Numbered from the stretch's first letter, positions 1-9,300 are shown. The stretch is DNA of 64,000 bases from Lentisphaerota bacterium (GCA_018676675.1 JABHEG010000223.1:39051-103050), one strand, 5' to 3'. The notes: generated by a model from the sequence alone, not told the origin. Made by a program: numbers and translations.

Positions 1-2
1 CA

Positions 3-302
3 ATTCTAGCGGTCATCGAGCTTGGCGAGGACGCTCTCCCGGACATCATTGAAGCGCTCAAGGTCGGGATGAAAACGCACTTCCAGTCCCGACACATGCG
101 CTGGGCCTACAGCCGTCTGGTCAGTTCGCGACCATGGCGCGAGCGATGTGCCATCGCAGCGGCCTGCCGCGACCGCCTGAGACATCTGTTGCCCGACGCT
201 CTGCTGGACCTGGCTCCGCATCGCCTCGAACCGGTCCTACTCGATGTCCTCACCGCCTATGTCGGCTGCACGAGTACACTCTTCCAGGTCGTTTCAGGCT
301 GA
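3..302 (+). CDS. 3' end of an unknown gene, cut by the window edge
   Basis: A reading frame is open from the first bases of the window to a TGA at 300-302, giving about 99 residues of a protein C-terminus. The start lies outside. The residues are Leu/Ala/Arg-rich and look helical, with no motif I recognise. It runs in the same direction as the primase gene that follows about 100 bp later, so it may belong to the same mobile element. Because GC-rich DNA gives long chance frames, and an opposite-strand frame of 71 codons overlaps it, I am only moderately sure that it is real. Confidence 0.4.
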   Translation: MLAVIELGEDALPDIIEALKVGMKTHFQSRHMRWAYSRLVSSRPWRERCAIAAACRDRLRHLLPDALLDLAPHRLEPVLLDVLTAYVGCTSTLFQVVSG

Positions 303-405
303 CACGTCCCGGACTTGAAATCCCCATGCCGTTTCTGCCGCCTTGTTTGTGAAGGCCACACGCAGGCGAGCTGCGAGGCCAGTCAAGCGCAGACAGGAGT
401 GCCAG

Positions 406-1464
406 ATGCCCCGCAGGCGCAACACATCGGAGAAGCTCGAGCTCTTCCGCCGCCTCTTCACCGGCCGGGCCGACGCATACGGCACATACGACCCGAAGAC
501 GGCTCGTGTCTGGCAGGTCAAGGAGCCGGTCACAGAAGCCGTTCTCCTGGCCCATCTGCGCGGACAACAACCATATGGCCTCTACCTATTGGGCGGAGAC
601 ACTACGTCGGCATTGGTCATAGACTTCGACGACGGGAATCCCGATTCCGCCAAGCAGTTTGCCGGTGCGGCACAGGGCTCCGGCCTGCCTGCCTACATTG
701 AGCGCAGCAAGTCGAAAGGCTACCATGTGTGGATCTTCTTCGCTCAAGCTGGAGCCAGTGCACGAACCGCCCGAGCGATCGCTCGACAGCTCCTGGCCTC
801 TCTCGGACGCGAAGATGTGGAGGTCTTTCCTAAACAAGATGCTCTGGACGCCCGGACCAGCTATGGGAACTTCATCAATGCTCCCCTGTTCGGCCTCCTG
901 GTCCCGGCGGGCCGGACCGTGTTCGTCGATCCCTCCCAGGACATGAAGCCGTTTCCTAACCAATGGGATTTCCTCGAACACGTCAAACTGGCAGACGATG
1001 CGATGTTGCAGGGGGCACTGCAAGGTGAGGGGGGGCGAGATGAAGCACCGGCACGAGAGCCCGTGGCGACTGTGCCGGCACCGACATCGAAGCGATTCAT
1101 GCCCCGGCCATCCCTGCCGATCTGCGCCCAGCGAATGCTGAGCGAAGGTGTGACGGACAACCAGCGCGTGGCGTGTTTCCGCCTGGCCATACACTTCAAC
1201 CGCCTCGGATTGCCTTTCGACATCACGGTCATTGCTTTGAGGGCCTGGGCGCAGAAGAATCGACCAACTGGCGTCAAGCGAACAATCACAGATGCTGAGG
1301 TCGAGCGCCAAGCCGACAGCGCCTACAAGAAGGCCTATCGCGGCTTCGGCTGCGACGAACTGGCGGTGCGCCCCTTCTGCGCCAGCGAATGTCCTCTGTC
1401 GTCGAGACATACCCAAGCAGACACAGCGTCGGGACCAAGGATGCCCGAGGTGGGGGACGCGTGA
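406..1464 (+). CDS. Short TOTE-type archaeo-eukaryotic primase (AEP) protein
   Basis: Predicted DNA primase-polymerase of 352 residues for replicating the mobile element. The start at 406 is chosen because AGGAG (395-399) lies 6 nt upstream; the frame is also open further up. The N-terminal half resembles the primase domain of TOTE conflict systems: LFRRLFTGRADAYG, then the metal-binding motif VIDFDD, then ERSKSKGYHVWIFF carrying the S-x-H-type histidine, then FPKQDALD and YGNFINAPLFG. The cysteine-rich insert that I recall between GRxDV and the first HL motif in many TOTE primases is absent, so this is a compact form. The C-terminal part (about residues 235-345) is helical and ends in a GCDEL...FCASECPL cluster, like the Cys-bearing C-terminal domains of phage and satellite primases. 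The stop overlaps the start of the HTH gene (TGATG), implying coupled translation. Confidence 0.82.
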   Translation: MPRRRNTSEKLELFRRLFTGRADAYGTYDPKTARVWQVKEPVTEAVLLAHLRGQQPYGLYLLGGDTTSALVIDFDDGNPDSAKQFAGAAQGSGLPAYIERSKSKGYHVWIFFAQAGASARTARAIARQLLASLGREDVEVFPKQDALDARTSYGNFINAPLFGLLVPAGRTVFVDPSQDMKPFPNQWDFLEHVKLADDAMLQGALQGEGGRDEAPAREPVATVPAPTSKRFMPRPSLPICAQRMLSEGVTDNQRVACFRLAIHFNRLGLPFDITVIALRAWAQKNRPTGVKRTITDAEVERQADSAYKKAYRGFGCDELAVRPFCASECPLSSRHTQADTASGPRMPEVGDA

Positions 1465-1751
1465 TGGCGAGCGCCACAAAACAGATTCTTGATACGATCT
1501 TCGCGAGCTCGGACTATGGCCTGGACGACTATCTGCGTGACCTCGGGCTGAAGTCACCGGAAGCTGAGCCAGAAAAGCTGGCGCGACAGCGTCTGCTGAC
1601 GAACAAGCAGGCGTGTGAGTATCTGCAGATTTCGCCGACCACGTTGTGGCGCCTGGTGAAGCAGAGGAGGATCAAGACGGTCAATCTCCGTGGACGCGCC
1701 CGGTATGACGTCCAGGAGCTTGATCGGTTCATTCGCCGCAGCCAGAGATAG
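1464..1751 (+). CDS. Excisionase/AlpA-like helix-turn-helix DNA-binding protein
   Basis: Small protein of 95 residues. The start at 1464 overlaps the primase stop codon; an upstream in-frame ATG at 1389 would lie deep inside the primase gene and is less likely. The C-terminal 55 residues form a winged-HTH of the excisionase/MerR-like type (HTH_17): LLTNKQACEYLQISPTTLWR, then LVKQRRIKTVNLRGRARYDVQELDRFI. Proteins of this type act as recombination directionality factors or as transcription activators of integrase in prophages, satellites and integrative elements. Its position between a primase and an integrase fits that role. The N-terminal 40 residues (IFASSDYGLDDYLRDLGL) are acidic and unassigned. 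Confidence 0.8.
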   Translation: MASATKQILDTIFASSDYGLDDYLRDLGLKSPEAEPEKLARQRLLTNKQACEYLQISPTTLWRLVKQRRIKTVNLRGRARYDVQELDRFIRRSQR

Positions 1752-1797
1752 ATGGCTATCGCAGTAAGTGTCGGGAAGCCTGCAATACCAGAGCCAC

Positions 1798-3228
1798 TCA
1801 AGCCTTGTCGGTCGCCTGCATCATGGCGGCAGCGAGGCCGTGGATGGCTTTGATCTCAGCCGGCGTGGCCTTATGCAGCTGTTCCCGGACACTTCTGACC
1901 AGTTCGGTATCGGTCCCATCCGGCAGGGGCAGTGGAGTCCCACCCCCGAGGAAGTTTGGCATGCGTTGCATCGCCTCACGTTTGGCTTCGTCCGAGGCGT
2001 GATCCATGTACATCTTGGTCATCTCGGGCGTCATGTGACCGACCAAGCTCTGGACCAACGGCAACTCGAGACCGTTCATGCCTGCCAGGTAAATGAAGGT
2101 GTGGCGGAGCGAATGGGCGTCGCGGACACTGGCGCGCCGGTCACGTCCCTCTATCACTCGGCTGGATTCGATCCCGATCCCGCCTTTCCGTCCCTTCTTG
2201 GTTTCCCGCCCCTGGAGAAACTTGGTCAGTGCTTTGCCGATGCCGCCACGCAGTGGGAACGTCACCTTCTCACCACCGTTGGGCAACTCCACTACCTTGC
2301 TCGTAAGGTAACGCCGGACAAGCTCAGGGAACACGTACTCCCCGTCGCGTTCGAGCGTCGCCAGGTATTTCTGCAACGCTGGCATACAAGGAATACGGAG
2401 TTCAGCAGCAGTCTTGTTCCGGTCGGTAGTGATCAAACTGTGGTCAGGAGATATCTCCTGCCACTGCAATGTACAGATATCCCCTTCGGAGAGGCCTGTG
2501 TTGACGCCCACCATGAACAGTGGGTAGAACCACTGGCCGCGCGCTGCCTTCTCGATGCGGGTGAGTTCCTCGAACGTGTATACGTCGCGCTTGGCGATCT
2601 TGCCCTTCAGGCTGAGTGGCTGGATGTGCCCGAAGGGGTTCTGGGGCATGGCGGCCTCGTCCTGGAGCGCCCTGAAGACCATCTTGCAGCTCAGAAGGTA
2701 CCGGTTGGCCGTGTTCGCCGACACCTTCTTGATGCGGTGCTTGTATTCAACATCTTTGCCTTCCCCGGTCCGGCGGTAGGAGATCGACTTCTCGTATCGA
2801 CCTTCAGTTCGGATGCGATGTACGTACTGCTCGGCCATCCGTGTGGTCACATCATTGATGACCTCGATCTCGGCATGTTCACCCGACAGAAAGGCCAGGA
2901 AGTCCTGCCAGCGTGCATGGTGGTTGAGAATCTCTCGCTGGCTGGTGTTGTATTGCCGGGGTTTCTTCAGGAAGCTGGCCCAGGCCTCGGCCAGAGGAAT
3001 GCGCTTGCCACCCGACAGCTGCTCCCGGTAATTCTCTATGACCGCCTTCTCTGTTTTCTGCGCGTACAGATCCTCCTGAAACGCCTTCTTCCTGGCCTCG
3101 ACCCTCTTGGCCTCCCGCTCGTGGGTCTCTCCCGTACTGCCGCGGAAACGCTTGCCACCAACATAGAACTTGTAGTAGTAGGTGGGGGACAGCTCCCCGT
3201 TGGGCATCTTCTTCCGGAAAACGGACAT
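1798..3228 (-). CDS. Tyrosine recombinase/integrase of an integrated element
   Basis: Site-specific recombinase of 476 residues, longer than a minimal XerC-type enzyme (about 300) but normal for element integrases. It has an N-terminal arm-binding/SAM-like region (residues 1-200) and a C-terminal catalytic domain (about 215-440). Visible catalytic residues are the beta-hairpin Lys (TTDRNKT), the H-x-x-R box (HSLRHTF), the GH motif (LVGHM) and the nucleophilic Tyr (KMYMDH). The first catalytic Arg, normally in TGLRxG, is replaced by Ser (NTGLSEGDICTLQW; codon TCC). It is transcribed away from the tRNA-Pro fragment at 3374-3420, the usual arrangement for an integrase next to its attachment site. 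It converges on the primase/HTH genes with only 46 bp between them. Confidence 0.9.
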   Translation of the reverse strand: MSVFRKKMPNGELSPTYYYKFYVGGKRFRGSTGETHEREAKRVEARKKAFQEDLYAQKTEKAVIENYREQLSGGKRIPLAEAWASFLKKPRQYNTSQREILNHHARWQDFLAFLSGEHAEIEVINDVTTRMAEQYVHRIRTEGRYEKSISYRRTGEGKDVEYKHRIKKVSANTANRYLLSCKMVFRALQDEAAMPQNPFGHIQPLSLKGKIAKRDVYTFEELTRIEKAARGQWFYPLFMVGVNTGLSEGDICTLQWQEISPDHSLITTDRNKTAAELRIPCMPALQKYLATLERDGEYVFPELVRRYLTSKVVELPNGGEKVTFPLRGGIGKALTKFLQGRETKKGRKGGIGIESSRVIEGRDRRASVRDAHSLRHTFIYLAGMNGLELPLVQSLVGHMTPEMTKMYMDHASDEAKREAMQRMPNFLGGGTPLPLPDGTDTELVRSVREQLHKATPAEIKAIHGLAAAMMQATDKA

Positions 3229-3316
3229 GGCCGGGGCACTCCTTCTGGGGCTCGTGCAACGTGCCGCAACGGTGCGGAAGCCAGTGGAAGGCGTCGTGCC
3301 TCCGTTGCTGATTATG

Positions 3317-3344
3317 GCCCCAATATAGCCCCAATCGCCCCATA
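3317..3344. repeat. Three direct octamer repeats upstream of the integrase
   Basis: GCCCCAAT occurs at 3317-3324 and again at 3328-3335, followed by GCCCCATA at 3337-3344. The spacings of 11 and 9 bp are close to one helical turn. They lie between the integrase start (3228) and the tRNA-derived attachment fragment (3374). Repeats in this place are often arm-type integrase or excisionase binding sites, but that role is inferred from position only. Confidence 0.45.
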
Positions 3345-3373
3345 TACAAGCTGTTTCGTGCTTAGCACCTATG

Positions 3374-3420
3374 GACTGGGGGTCAAAAGGTCCGGAGTTC
3401 GAATCTCCGCATCCCGACCA
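3374..3420 (+). other. 3' fragment of tRNA-Pro(GGG): attachment-site (att) scar
   Basis: The sequence reads as the 3' half of a proline tRNA. The anticodon loop CTGGGGG has GGG at 3378-3380, the 3' anticodon strand TCAAA is followed by variable loop AGGTC, and the T-arm is CGGAG-TTCGAAT-CTCCG (3393-3409). The acceptor 3' strand CATCCCG, discriminator A and encoded CCA end at 3420. The matching 5' acceptor strand CGGGATG and the D-arm are absent upstream, and the 5' anticodon strand pairs badly, so this is not a functional tRNA. With an integrase gene starting 145 bp away it is best explained as the displaced tRNA end left by integration of an element lying to the left. Confidence 0.82.
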
Positions 3421-3439
3421 TTTTTTCTACTGAGAATCA

Positions 3440-3468
3440 ACGAGTTACGCTCAAGCAGCGTAGCTCGT
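3440..3468 (+). terminator. Rho-independent-type hairpin downstream of the tRNA-Pro fragment
   Basis: Eleven-base arms (3440-3450 and 3458-3468) pair with one G-U wobble around a 7-nt loop, followed by a T-rich tract TTCTTCTTT. It lies 20 bp after the encoded CCA, where the native terminator of the chromosomal tRNA-Pro would be expected. Confidence 0.55.
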
Positions 3469-3956
3469 TTCTTCTTTCCTGCTCCGATCTGCTACGTGGT
3501 TTGCCGCATCAGTTATTGCCTTCCTGCACGTTTTGACCTGTCTTAACCTGTGTCAACTCATGGTGATCTGTAGGGGGTGACCATGCCACGAATGAGCAAA
3601 GCGGCCCAGTCAGCGCCGGAGCTTCCGCAGGGTCACACGACTCTCCCCGCTCCAAGCACCGCTACACCAGGCAGCCACCATCGTGCTTTCCGTGTCATCC
3701 GCGACGAATGCGCGAAAACACCACTTCGAAGTTGTGTGGCGCAAGTTCTGCACTTCGGTTTCCTGGTGCTTCCTGCTTCTTCTTTTCGCTTCTGCGTTCC
3801 TGTCTTTGCTGCTGTCTTCGGCCGGGTGCGTTCCGCCCGCCGTGGAGAATGGGTCTCTAACTCGTCGTAACGGCGAAGATAGCGGGACGCAGCCCCGCGC
3901 CTTCTCAAGGCACGGCTCCCAAAGCATCTGATGCGTAGCATTCGAGAGAAACAGAC

Positions 3957-4361
3957 ATGAGTGATGCCAAGGCGTCGCCAGGCGAATCAAAAGTCCGGGA
4001 TTTGGTCGGTGATCCGTATTCACGCTTCGTCGCGTTCGCCCACAGAGTCGATAGCGATCTTGGTCCGTTGACGCTGATCTGGAAGTACTACAAGCCAACT
4101 GGTTGGTTCAAGAACGGGATGATCAAGAAGAGGAGAGTGTTCCTGTTCATTCCGCGAGAAAGTGGATTCACCTTCCGAATGGTCTTCAACGAGGAGGCCA
4201 TCGCGATCGTCCGAGATGAGGACTTTCCCGATGTCGTCAATCAAGGGCTGGACGAGGCGAAAAAGTACCCCGAAGGGAAGCCCTTTGACCTCGACGAAGC
4301 CAGTTTCGATCTTGATCTCGCCGCGAGGCTCGTCGACGTCAAACTCCGGTCAACAAAGTAG
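3957..4361 (+). CDS. DUF3788-like small protein
   Basis: A 134-residue soluble protein with no signal peptide. The pattern LIWKYYKPTGWFKNGMIKKR, then VFLFIPRESGFTFRMVFNEEA, then a late YPEGKPFDLD and a final LVDVKLRS matches my recollection of DUF3788, a family of unknown function related to small stand-alone alpha/beta proteins. The start at 3957 has only a weak purine-rich upstream stretch (GAGAGAAA). It is the first chromosomal gene to the right of the element boundary and has no functional link to its neighbours. Confidence 0.75.
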   Translation: MSDAKASPGESKVRDLVGDPYSRFVAFAHRVDSDLGPLTLIWKYYKPTGWFKNGMIKKRRVFLFIPRESGFTFRMVFNEEAIAIVRDEDFPDVVNQGLDEAKKYPEGKPFDLDEASFDLDLAARLVDVKLRSTK

Positions 4362-4406
4362 CAGGAACACCCCGTGTCGTTGCGAGTGTCTGGTCGGGAT
4401 AGCGTC

Positions 4407-6050
4407 CTAGAGTTGTAGTGACTCGAACTCAAACAACTCGAAAGCTGCGGATATGCGCCTTCCGCTGACCGGAGAGATGGCGCCAATCCCGACCTTTGGC
4501 GCACAAAACGTGGCTTCCCAGATCCTCCCAACCGGCCTCCATTTCTGACCGTCGAGACTCATCACACTAGTGTAACGGTAGCCACGTTTGGTGATCCGCA
4601 GCCAGACAAGGTCTGCCTCAACAGGTGACGGTGTCCCCGAGTTCATGTAGACGCCATCGATCTCGCACCCGGTCTCTATCTGCCGCGTCCCAGCCCAAAC
4701 ATGGGAAAGCCGCTGGTAGTTGTTGTGGTCCTGATAGACACAAAGGAACGCCTGCTCGAACGGCTTCTCCGGAGCAAAGCGTACGCGGGTTGTGACCCGG
4801 AAATCCCCGGGTGGGGCATGCTGAAGGAACACGTTCCGGGCATCCGCCCTCTCCTGGTGCAAATCGCCATTGTGTGTGGTGATGGTCAGAGCCCCGTGCC
4901 CCAGACTCCATGTTTCAGGGACCTCGTTGAGGACGGTCCAGTGCTGTCGGTCCAAGGTCGGTCCATCGAAGTGATCGGTCTGCGCCATTCCGAACGATGG
5001 GGCCCCGGAGGGCATCGGCTGGGGTGTAGTCGTTGGTCCGACTACGCTGATACTCAGCGTGTCTTCTTTCCTGCCGGTCAACAATCGGTCAATGGCCAGC
5101 TGTCGTGCCCCACCGGCAGACTTGTGCCGATGGGTGTGGTACACCAGAAAGAGCTCTTGCCCGTCAGGTGACCGAACGAGCCCATTGTGGCCTGGACCGG
5201 ATGCGGTATGCGAGCGTTTGAGGATGGGGCTCCTCTGCGGCTTGTTCCACGGGCCCAGGGGGGATGATGAGACGGCATAGCCGACCGCGTAACCCGGACT
5301 ACCGAAGCCGCTCCCGGAGTAAAGCATGACATACATGCCCTCCTGCCTGAAAACCACAGGGCCTTCGTTGATTCGGCCCTCCCATGGCTGGTCCGGCGCC
5401 AGACAGAGGACACGTTCCCCGGCCAATTCCGTCAAGTCAGGGGTCAGCGGCGCCACAAAAACACGATTCGGGAACTCCTCCACGAAGTACAGATAGGCTC
5501 TGTCACCGTCCCTGAAGACGTGCGCATCAATGCAGGACTTCCCATAGTCGAACATGGGCGCCCGCACATCCACGAAGGGACCTGTAGGCGAACTGCTCCG
5601 AGCGGCACAGACGCGTCGGTTCCGTTTGTCGTCCCTCTTCGCGCGGGCGCTGTAGTGCATGACGAAAGCTCCGTCTTGGGCGACGACCTCGGGGGCCCAG
5701 AAGTCGAACTGCCCCCAGCCGTCCGATGCCTTGGCGAACGCCTCGCTCCGGTAGCGCCAGTTCACAAGATCACGACTGCTCCATACGAGGAATCCCCGAC
5801 CGGGCCGAGATGTGCCGTACACGTAGTATGTGCCCTCGTGAACCATGGCGTGTGGGTCCGCCAGCAGGACAGGAAGCGGATTGCAGTACGTGGTCTGTGT
5901 CGCGCTGTCAGCGATTGAGTGACTACTCGAAGCGAGCACCAGCAGGACGCAAAGCAGAAGCCGGGGGCCGTGGGCCCCGACAGGCTCACGCTTGTTCCAT
6001 CTGCGGTCTGGTTGGCGGTATGTCACCATACTCACGTCACTTTTTGGCAT
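4407..6050 (-). CDS. Secreted glycoside hydrolase family 43 protein with C-terminal beta-xylosidase-like domain
   Basis: Exported five-bladed beta-propeller glycosidase, 547 residues, likely acting on arabinose- or xylose-containing glycans. A hydrophobic signal segment LLLCVLLVLASSS sits at about residues 30-43 after a long charged N-terminus, so the in-frame ATG at 6029 is an alternative start. The propeller (about 53-340) starts with YCNPLPVLLADPHAMV, where the Asp is the expected catalytic base. It continues with CIDAHVF, the expected pKa-modulating Asp, and INEGPVV, the expected acid Glu. From about residue 355 (TDHFDGPTLDRQHWTVLNE) a concanavalin-type beta-sandwich follows, as in GH43 beta-xylosidase C-terminal or DUF1349 domains. 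It is divergently oriented from the GH2-like gene. Confidence 0.88.
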   Translation of the reverse strand: MPKSDVSMVTYRQPDRRWNKREPVGAHGPRLLLCVLLVLASSSHSIADSATQTTYCNPLPVLLADPHAMVHEGTYYVYGTSRPGRGFLVWSSRDLVNWRYRSEAFAKASDGWGQFDFWAPEVVAQDGAFVMHYSARAKRDDKRNRRVCAARSSSPTGPFVDVRAPMFDYGKSCIDAHVFRDGDRAYLYFVEEFPNRVFVAPLTPDLTELAGERVLCLAPDQPWEGRINEGPVVFRQEGMYVMLYSGSGFGSPGYAVGYAVSSSPLGPWNKPQRSPILKRSHTASGPGHNGLVRSPDGQELFLVYHTHRHKSAGGARQLAIDRLLTGRKEDTLSISVVGPTTTPQPMPSGAPSFGMAQTDHFDGPTLDRQHWTVLNEVPETWSLGHGALTITTHNGDLHQERADARNVFLQHAPPGDFRVTTRVRFAPEKPFEQAFLCVYQDHNNYQRLSHVWAGTRQIETGCEIDGVYMNSGTPSPVEADLVWLRITKRGYRYTSVMSLDGQKWRPVGRIWEATFCAPKVGIGAISPVSGRRISAAFELFEFESLQL

Positions 6051-6399
6051 GCCGGTTGGGGTTCTAGGACGCCTCCGGCTGGGAGAACTTCAGACGCATC
6101 GCCTCGATCACGGTTCCACCGAGGCAACCATCTCTAAAGATACCGCCCGGCCCTCCCCGGGCAAGACTATCCCTCACGTGGCCCAGGACCGTCTGTGTAT
6201 CTTCCCTCGTCGATCTTCTGTGCCAGCGGCGGCGCGTGGGAGTTCCGAGCCCTCGAGACAACTGCCTATGCAAGACTCCGCCCGCAGGGAGGCGAAACTC
6301 CCGCCCGCCGCCACTAAAGTGTCCATTGGCAGAAAGACGTTCCCGCCACATGCTCCGCCCGAATCAGGGGCAGTGCGTCTCCATCAGAAAGACATCCAG
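6051..6399. other. Divergent intergenic region between the GH43 and GH2-like genes
   Basis: About 350 bp separate the two divergently transcribed genes. The plus-strand frame of the GH2-like gene stays open through it, but the sequence has no protein-like features and the signal peptide begins only at 6400. Promoters for both genes should be here, but I saw no clear sigma-70 boxes or strong inverted repeat. Confidence 0.5.
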
Positions 6400-9300
6400 A
6401 TGCGTTCATACACCATACTCCTCGTGCCGCCCCTTCTTCTGGCATCCGCCGTTCGGGCGGAGCACCGAACGCCATTGTCGGAGTCCTGGCAACTGCAACC
6501 GGCTGGGCGAGCCGACATCACAACCGTGGGCGACAAGTGGACTGAGGGAAGCAATGCGCCCTGGTCCTGGAAAGGACCCTTGCGCCGCCCCAAATTCTGG
6601 AGCGACCTGGATGTCAATACCGTCCACTCACTCTGGTACAAGCAGACACTCACCATTCCCGCCCCACCGGAAGGGCACCGTTTCCTGCTGGACTTCCACC
6701 GCATTGAAGGTGACGCGATTGTCTTCCTCAATGGCAGGAGGATAGGCGAGCTGCTGCGACCTGGAGGAGAGGTAGAGATCTCTGATGCCATTTGCCCCGG
6801 CCCGGAACAGGAACTCCTCGTCTTCCTGACGCGGGACTACACTGGCATATCGCGCGGCTTCGAAGAGGACCCGCTGCGGTACCGGACCCGCGGCCCGAAA
6901 GGGCGGAATCTGCCAACGGTCCGGTGGGGTCTGGGTATCAGTGCCCCCGTGGAGCTCATCGTCCGGCCGAAGCCGGCGGCAATCGCCGGGACCTTCGCCC
7001 GCCCTTCGTGGCGCGGGAGACGTCTCGAGGTGGATGTTGATATCGAGACATCTGAAGCCGTCCCCAACACCCATCTTGAGTTGATCGTGGCCGACGCAGA
7101 CGGCACCGCCGTCCTGACCACCACCGGTGCCCCTATGAGCCTGCCGGCTGGGCGCACAACCAGGACTGTGACTGCTCCCTGGGAGAACCCCATCCCCTGG
7201 GAACTCGAAGCCCCGTACCTCTACACGCTGGCGGTTCGCCTCCACGGACCAGACGGCGTCCTGGACGGCCTCGCCGGACAACGCTTTGGCTTCCGCGAAA
7301 TCTGGACCAAAGGTCGCGACGTATTCCTCAACGGCCACGTCTCGCGCTGGCGCATGGAATGGACGGCGTTCGGCGTCAACGCTAATTCAGTCTCCCTGCT
7401 TCGGCTCCTGGGCCGCAATGTGCTCTACGCCCAGAACAACCCTACCGCCTGGTGGTGCGACTGGACGGAGACCCCCTACTATAGGGCGGAACTTCTCGAG
7501 CTTCTGGATCAGACAGGCATCGGTTTGCTCCTGCCCGTTCCATCCATAAGCGGAATTCGGGACCTCCTGCTGCACGATGAGAGAGCCCGGGCCGACTTCC
7601 AGCGGGAGATGGCCCTGTGGGTCCGCCGCTACCGCAATCACCCCTCCATTCTGGCGTGGTCGGTCAGCATGAACTCGTTCAATCCCCGGGCTGCCGTTCA
7701 CCCGGAGACGATGGGACAACGGGTTGACTACTCGCACCACCAGGCGAGAGCCATTGAGGATGCCGTCGCAATGGCGAAAGCCAACGACCCCACCCGCCTG
7801 GCCTATGGTCATGCGGACGGCAACCTGGCAGACCTGGCAACCGCAAACGTGTACCCGAACTTCGCCCCTCTCCAGGAGGTCGAAGACTGGCCGGAGATCT
7901 GGGCGACCAAGGGCGACATGCCATTCATCGCTGCGGAGTACGCACTGCCCTATGGGGGCTCTTTCTACAACAAGACGCAGTTCCTCGGCACTGAGTTCGC
8001 TGCCATGTACTTCGGGAATGAGGCCTACCATCAGGAACCGGACGCATTGCTGCGGAAAACTGTGGACATCGGCCTGGGCAACCGGGGCCACGGCAACTCT
8101 CTGGCCAAGGCCGTTCCGGATTTTCCCATGTACTGGGCATTGCGAAGCCTCTACGTGACCCACAGCGATCGCGCGTGGCGGACATGGGGCGTCCTGGCCT
8201 GGCATTACTTCAACTTCGGCATCGGCTACGGGGATCCACCGGGCTACACCGGCAACCGGTTCAACCGCTACGCCGCGATGCGGAAGCCGGTCACGGGGCG
8301 CCCCGACTGGGCCAACCCGAACTACGACATGCACGGGACCGCCATGCAGCCGCTTCTGGCCTACATCGGCGGTCATCCCGTCTTCACGGACAAGACGCAC
8401 GCCTACCACGCCGGCGAAGACATGATCAAGCAAACCGTCCTGCTCTGGGACGGTCCCGGACGCCCCGGAGTCGATGTCGCCTGGCGTCTGCGTCAGGGGG
8501 AAGTCATCCTGGCCAGAGGGAGATCCTCGCTCACCCCCGAAGCAGGCGATCGGTTCTTCCTTCCCATTGAATGCAGGGCTCCGTCAGTCTTGACCCGGAC
8601 GGAACTGACCCTCGAGATGTCCGTCTTCGAGGATGGGGAAATCGCTGCGTCTGACACCTTCCCTATCCAGGTCTTCCCCCGCCCCGAGTCCCCGAACCTG
8701 GATACTCGTGTCGCCATTTGGGATCCGCAAGGCAAGACTGCCGCGGAGCTCAGCAAGCTGGGCTTCCGGGCCACGACCATCGTGCCAGGTGTTCGGCTTG
8801 CCGACTATGATGTGCTCCTTGTTGGCCGGGAGGCCCTCACCCCCGGAGCCCAGCTCCCGTGGACACCCAACGACATCAGCCGTGGGCTTCAAGTGATCGT
8901 CTTCGCTCAGCAGCCGGAGATGTGGGAAGCTCTCGGATTCCTGCCTGATGACCTCATGACCCGGCGGATCTTCCCAACCGTTACGGACCATCCCGTGCTC
9001 GACGGTCTCGAGACAGTCGATCTGCGAGACTGGCGCGGATCGCCGGATCTCCTGCCGGCCTTCAAACGCCGCTACGGACACGACGGCCCACGAGCACCAC
9101 GCAGCAGCAACCGCGGCACGGTCGCCAGTGTCGTCCTGCGCCTGCCGGATGCGATCGGTTTCACCCCGATCCTCAACTGCGAATTCGATCTGGACTACTC
9201 ACCGCTGCTGCAGTGGCAACACGGCAAGGGAATGGTGCTCTTCTGCACCCTCGACCTAACCAGTCGCCTCGGAAACGACCCGGTGGCTATCCGGCTGGTG

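Larger units (their letters stand above)
3229..3956. other. Gene-free stretch spanning the element boundary
   Basis: About 730 bp with no convincing gene. The first 145 bp, upstream of the integrase, hold three direct copies of GCCCCA(A/T) and lead to the tRNA-Pro 3' fragment at 3374-3420. A terminator-like hairpin follows at 3440-3468. Short frames between 3577 and 4098 on both strands have no recognisable motifs and overlap one another, so I do not call them. The start of the next gene is at 3957. Confidence 0.7.

Noticed and set aside
3360..3420. Complete functional tRNA gene
   Set aside because: Only the anticodon-loop-to-CCA half matches tRNA-Pro; the 5' acceptor strand and D-arm are missing and the anticodon stem has mismatches.
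1768..3546. 592-codon open frame on the plus strand across the integrase
   Set aside because: It is antisense to a clear tyrosine recombinase with catalytic motifs; its translation has no motif. GC-rich DNA gives long antisense frames.
3577..4098. Frames of 97-162 codons on both strands between the tRNA fragment and the DUF3788-like gene
   Set aside because: They overlap each other, lack ribosome sites and motifs; treated as non-coding.
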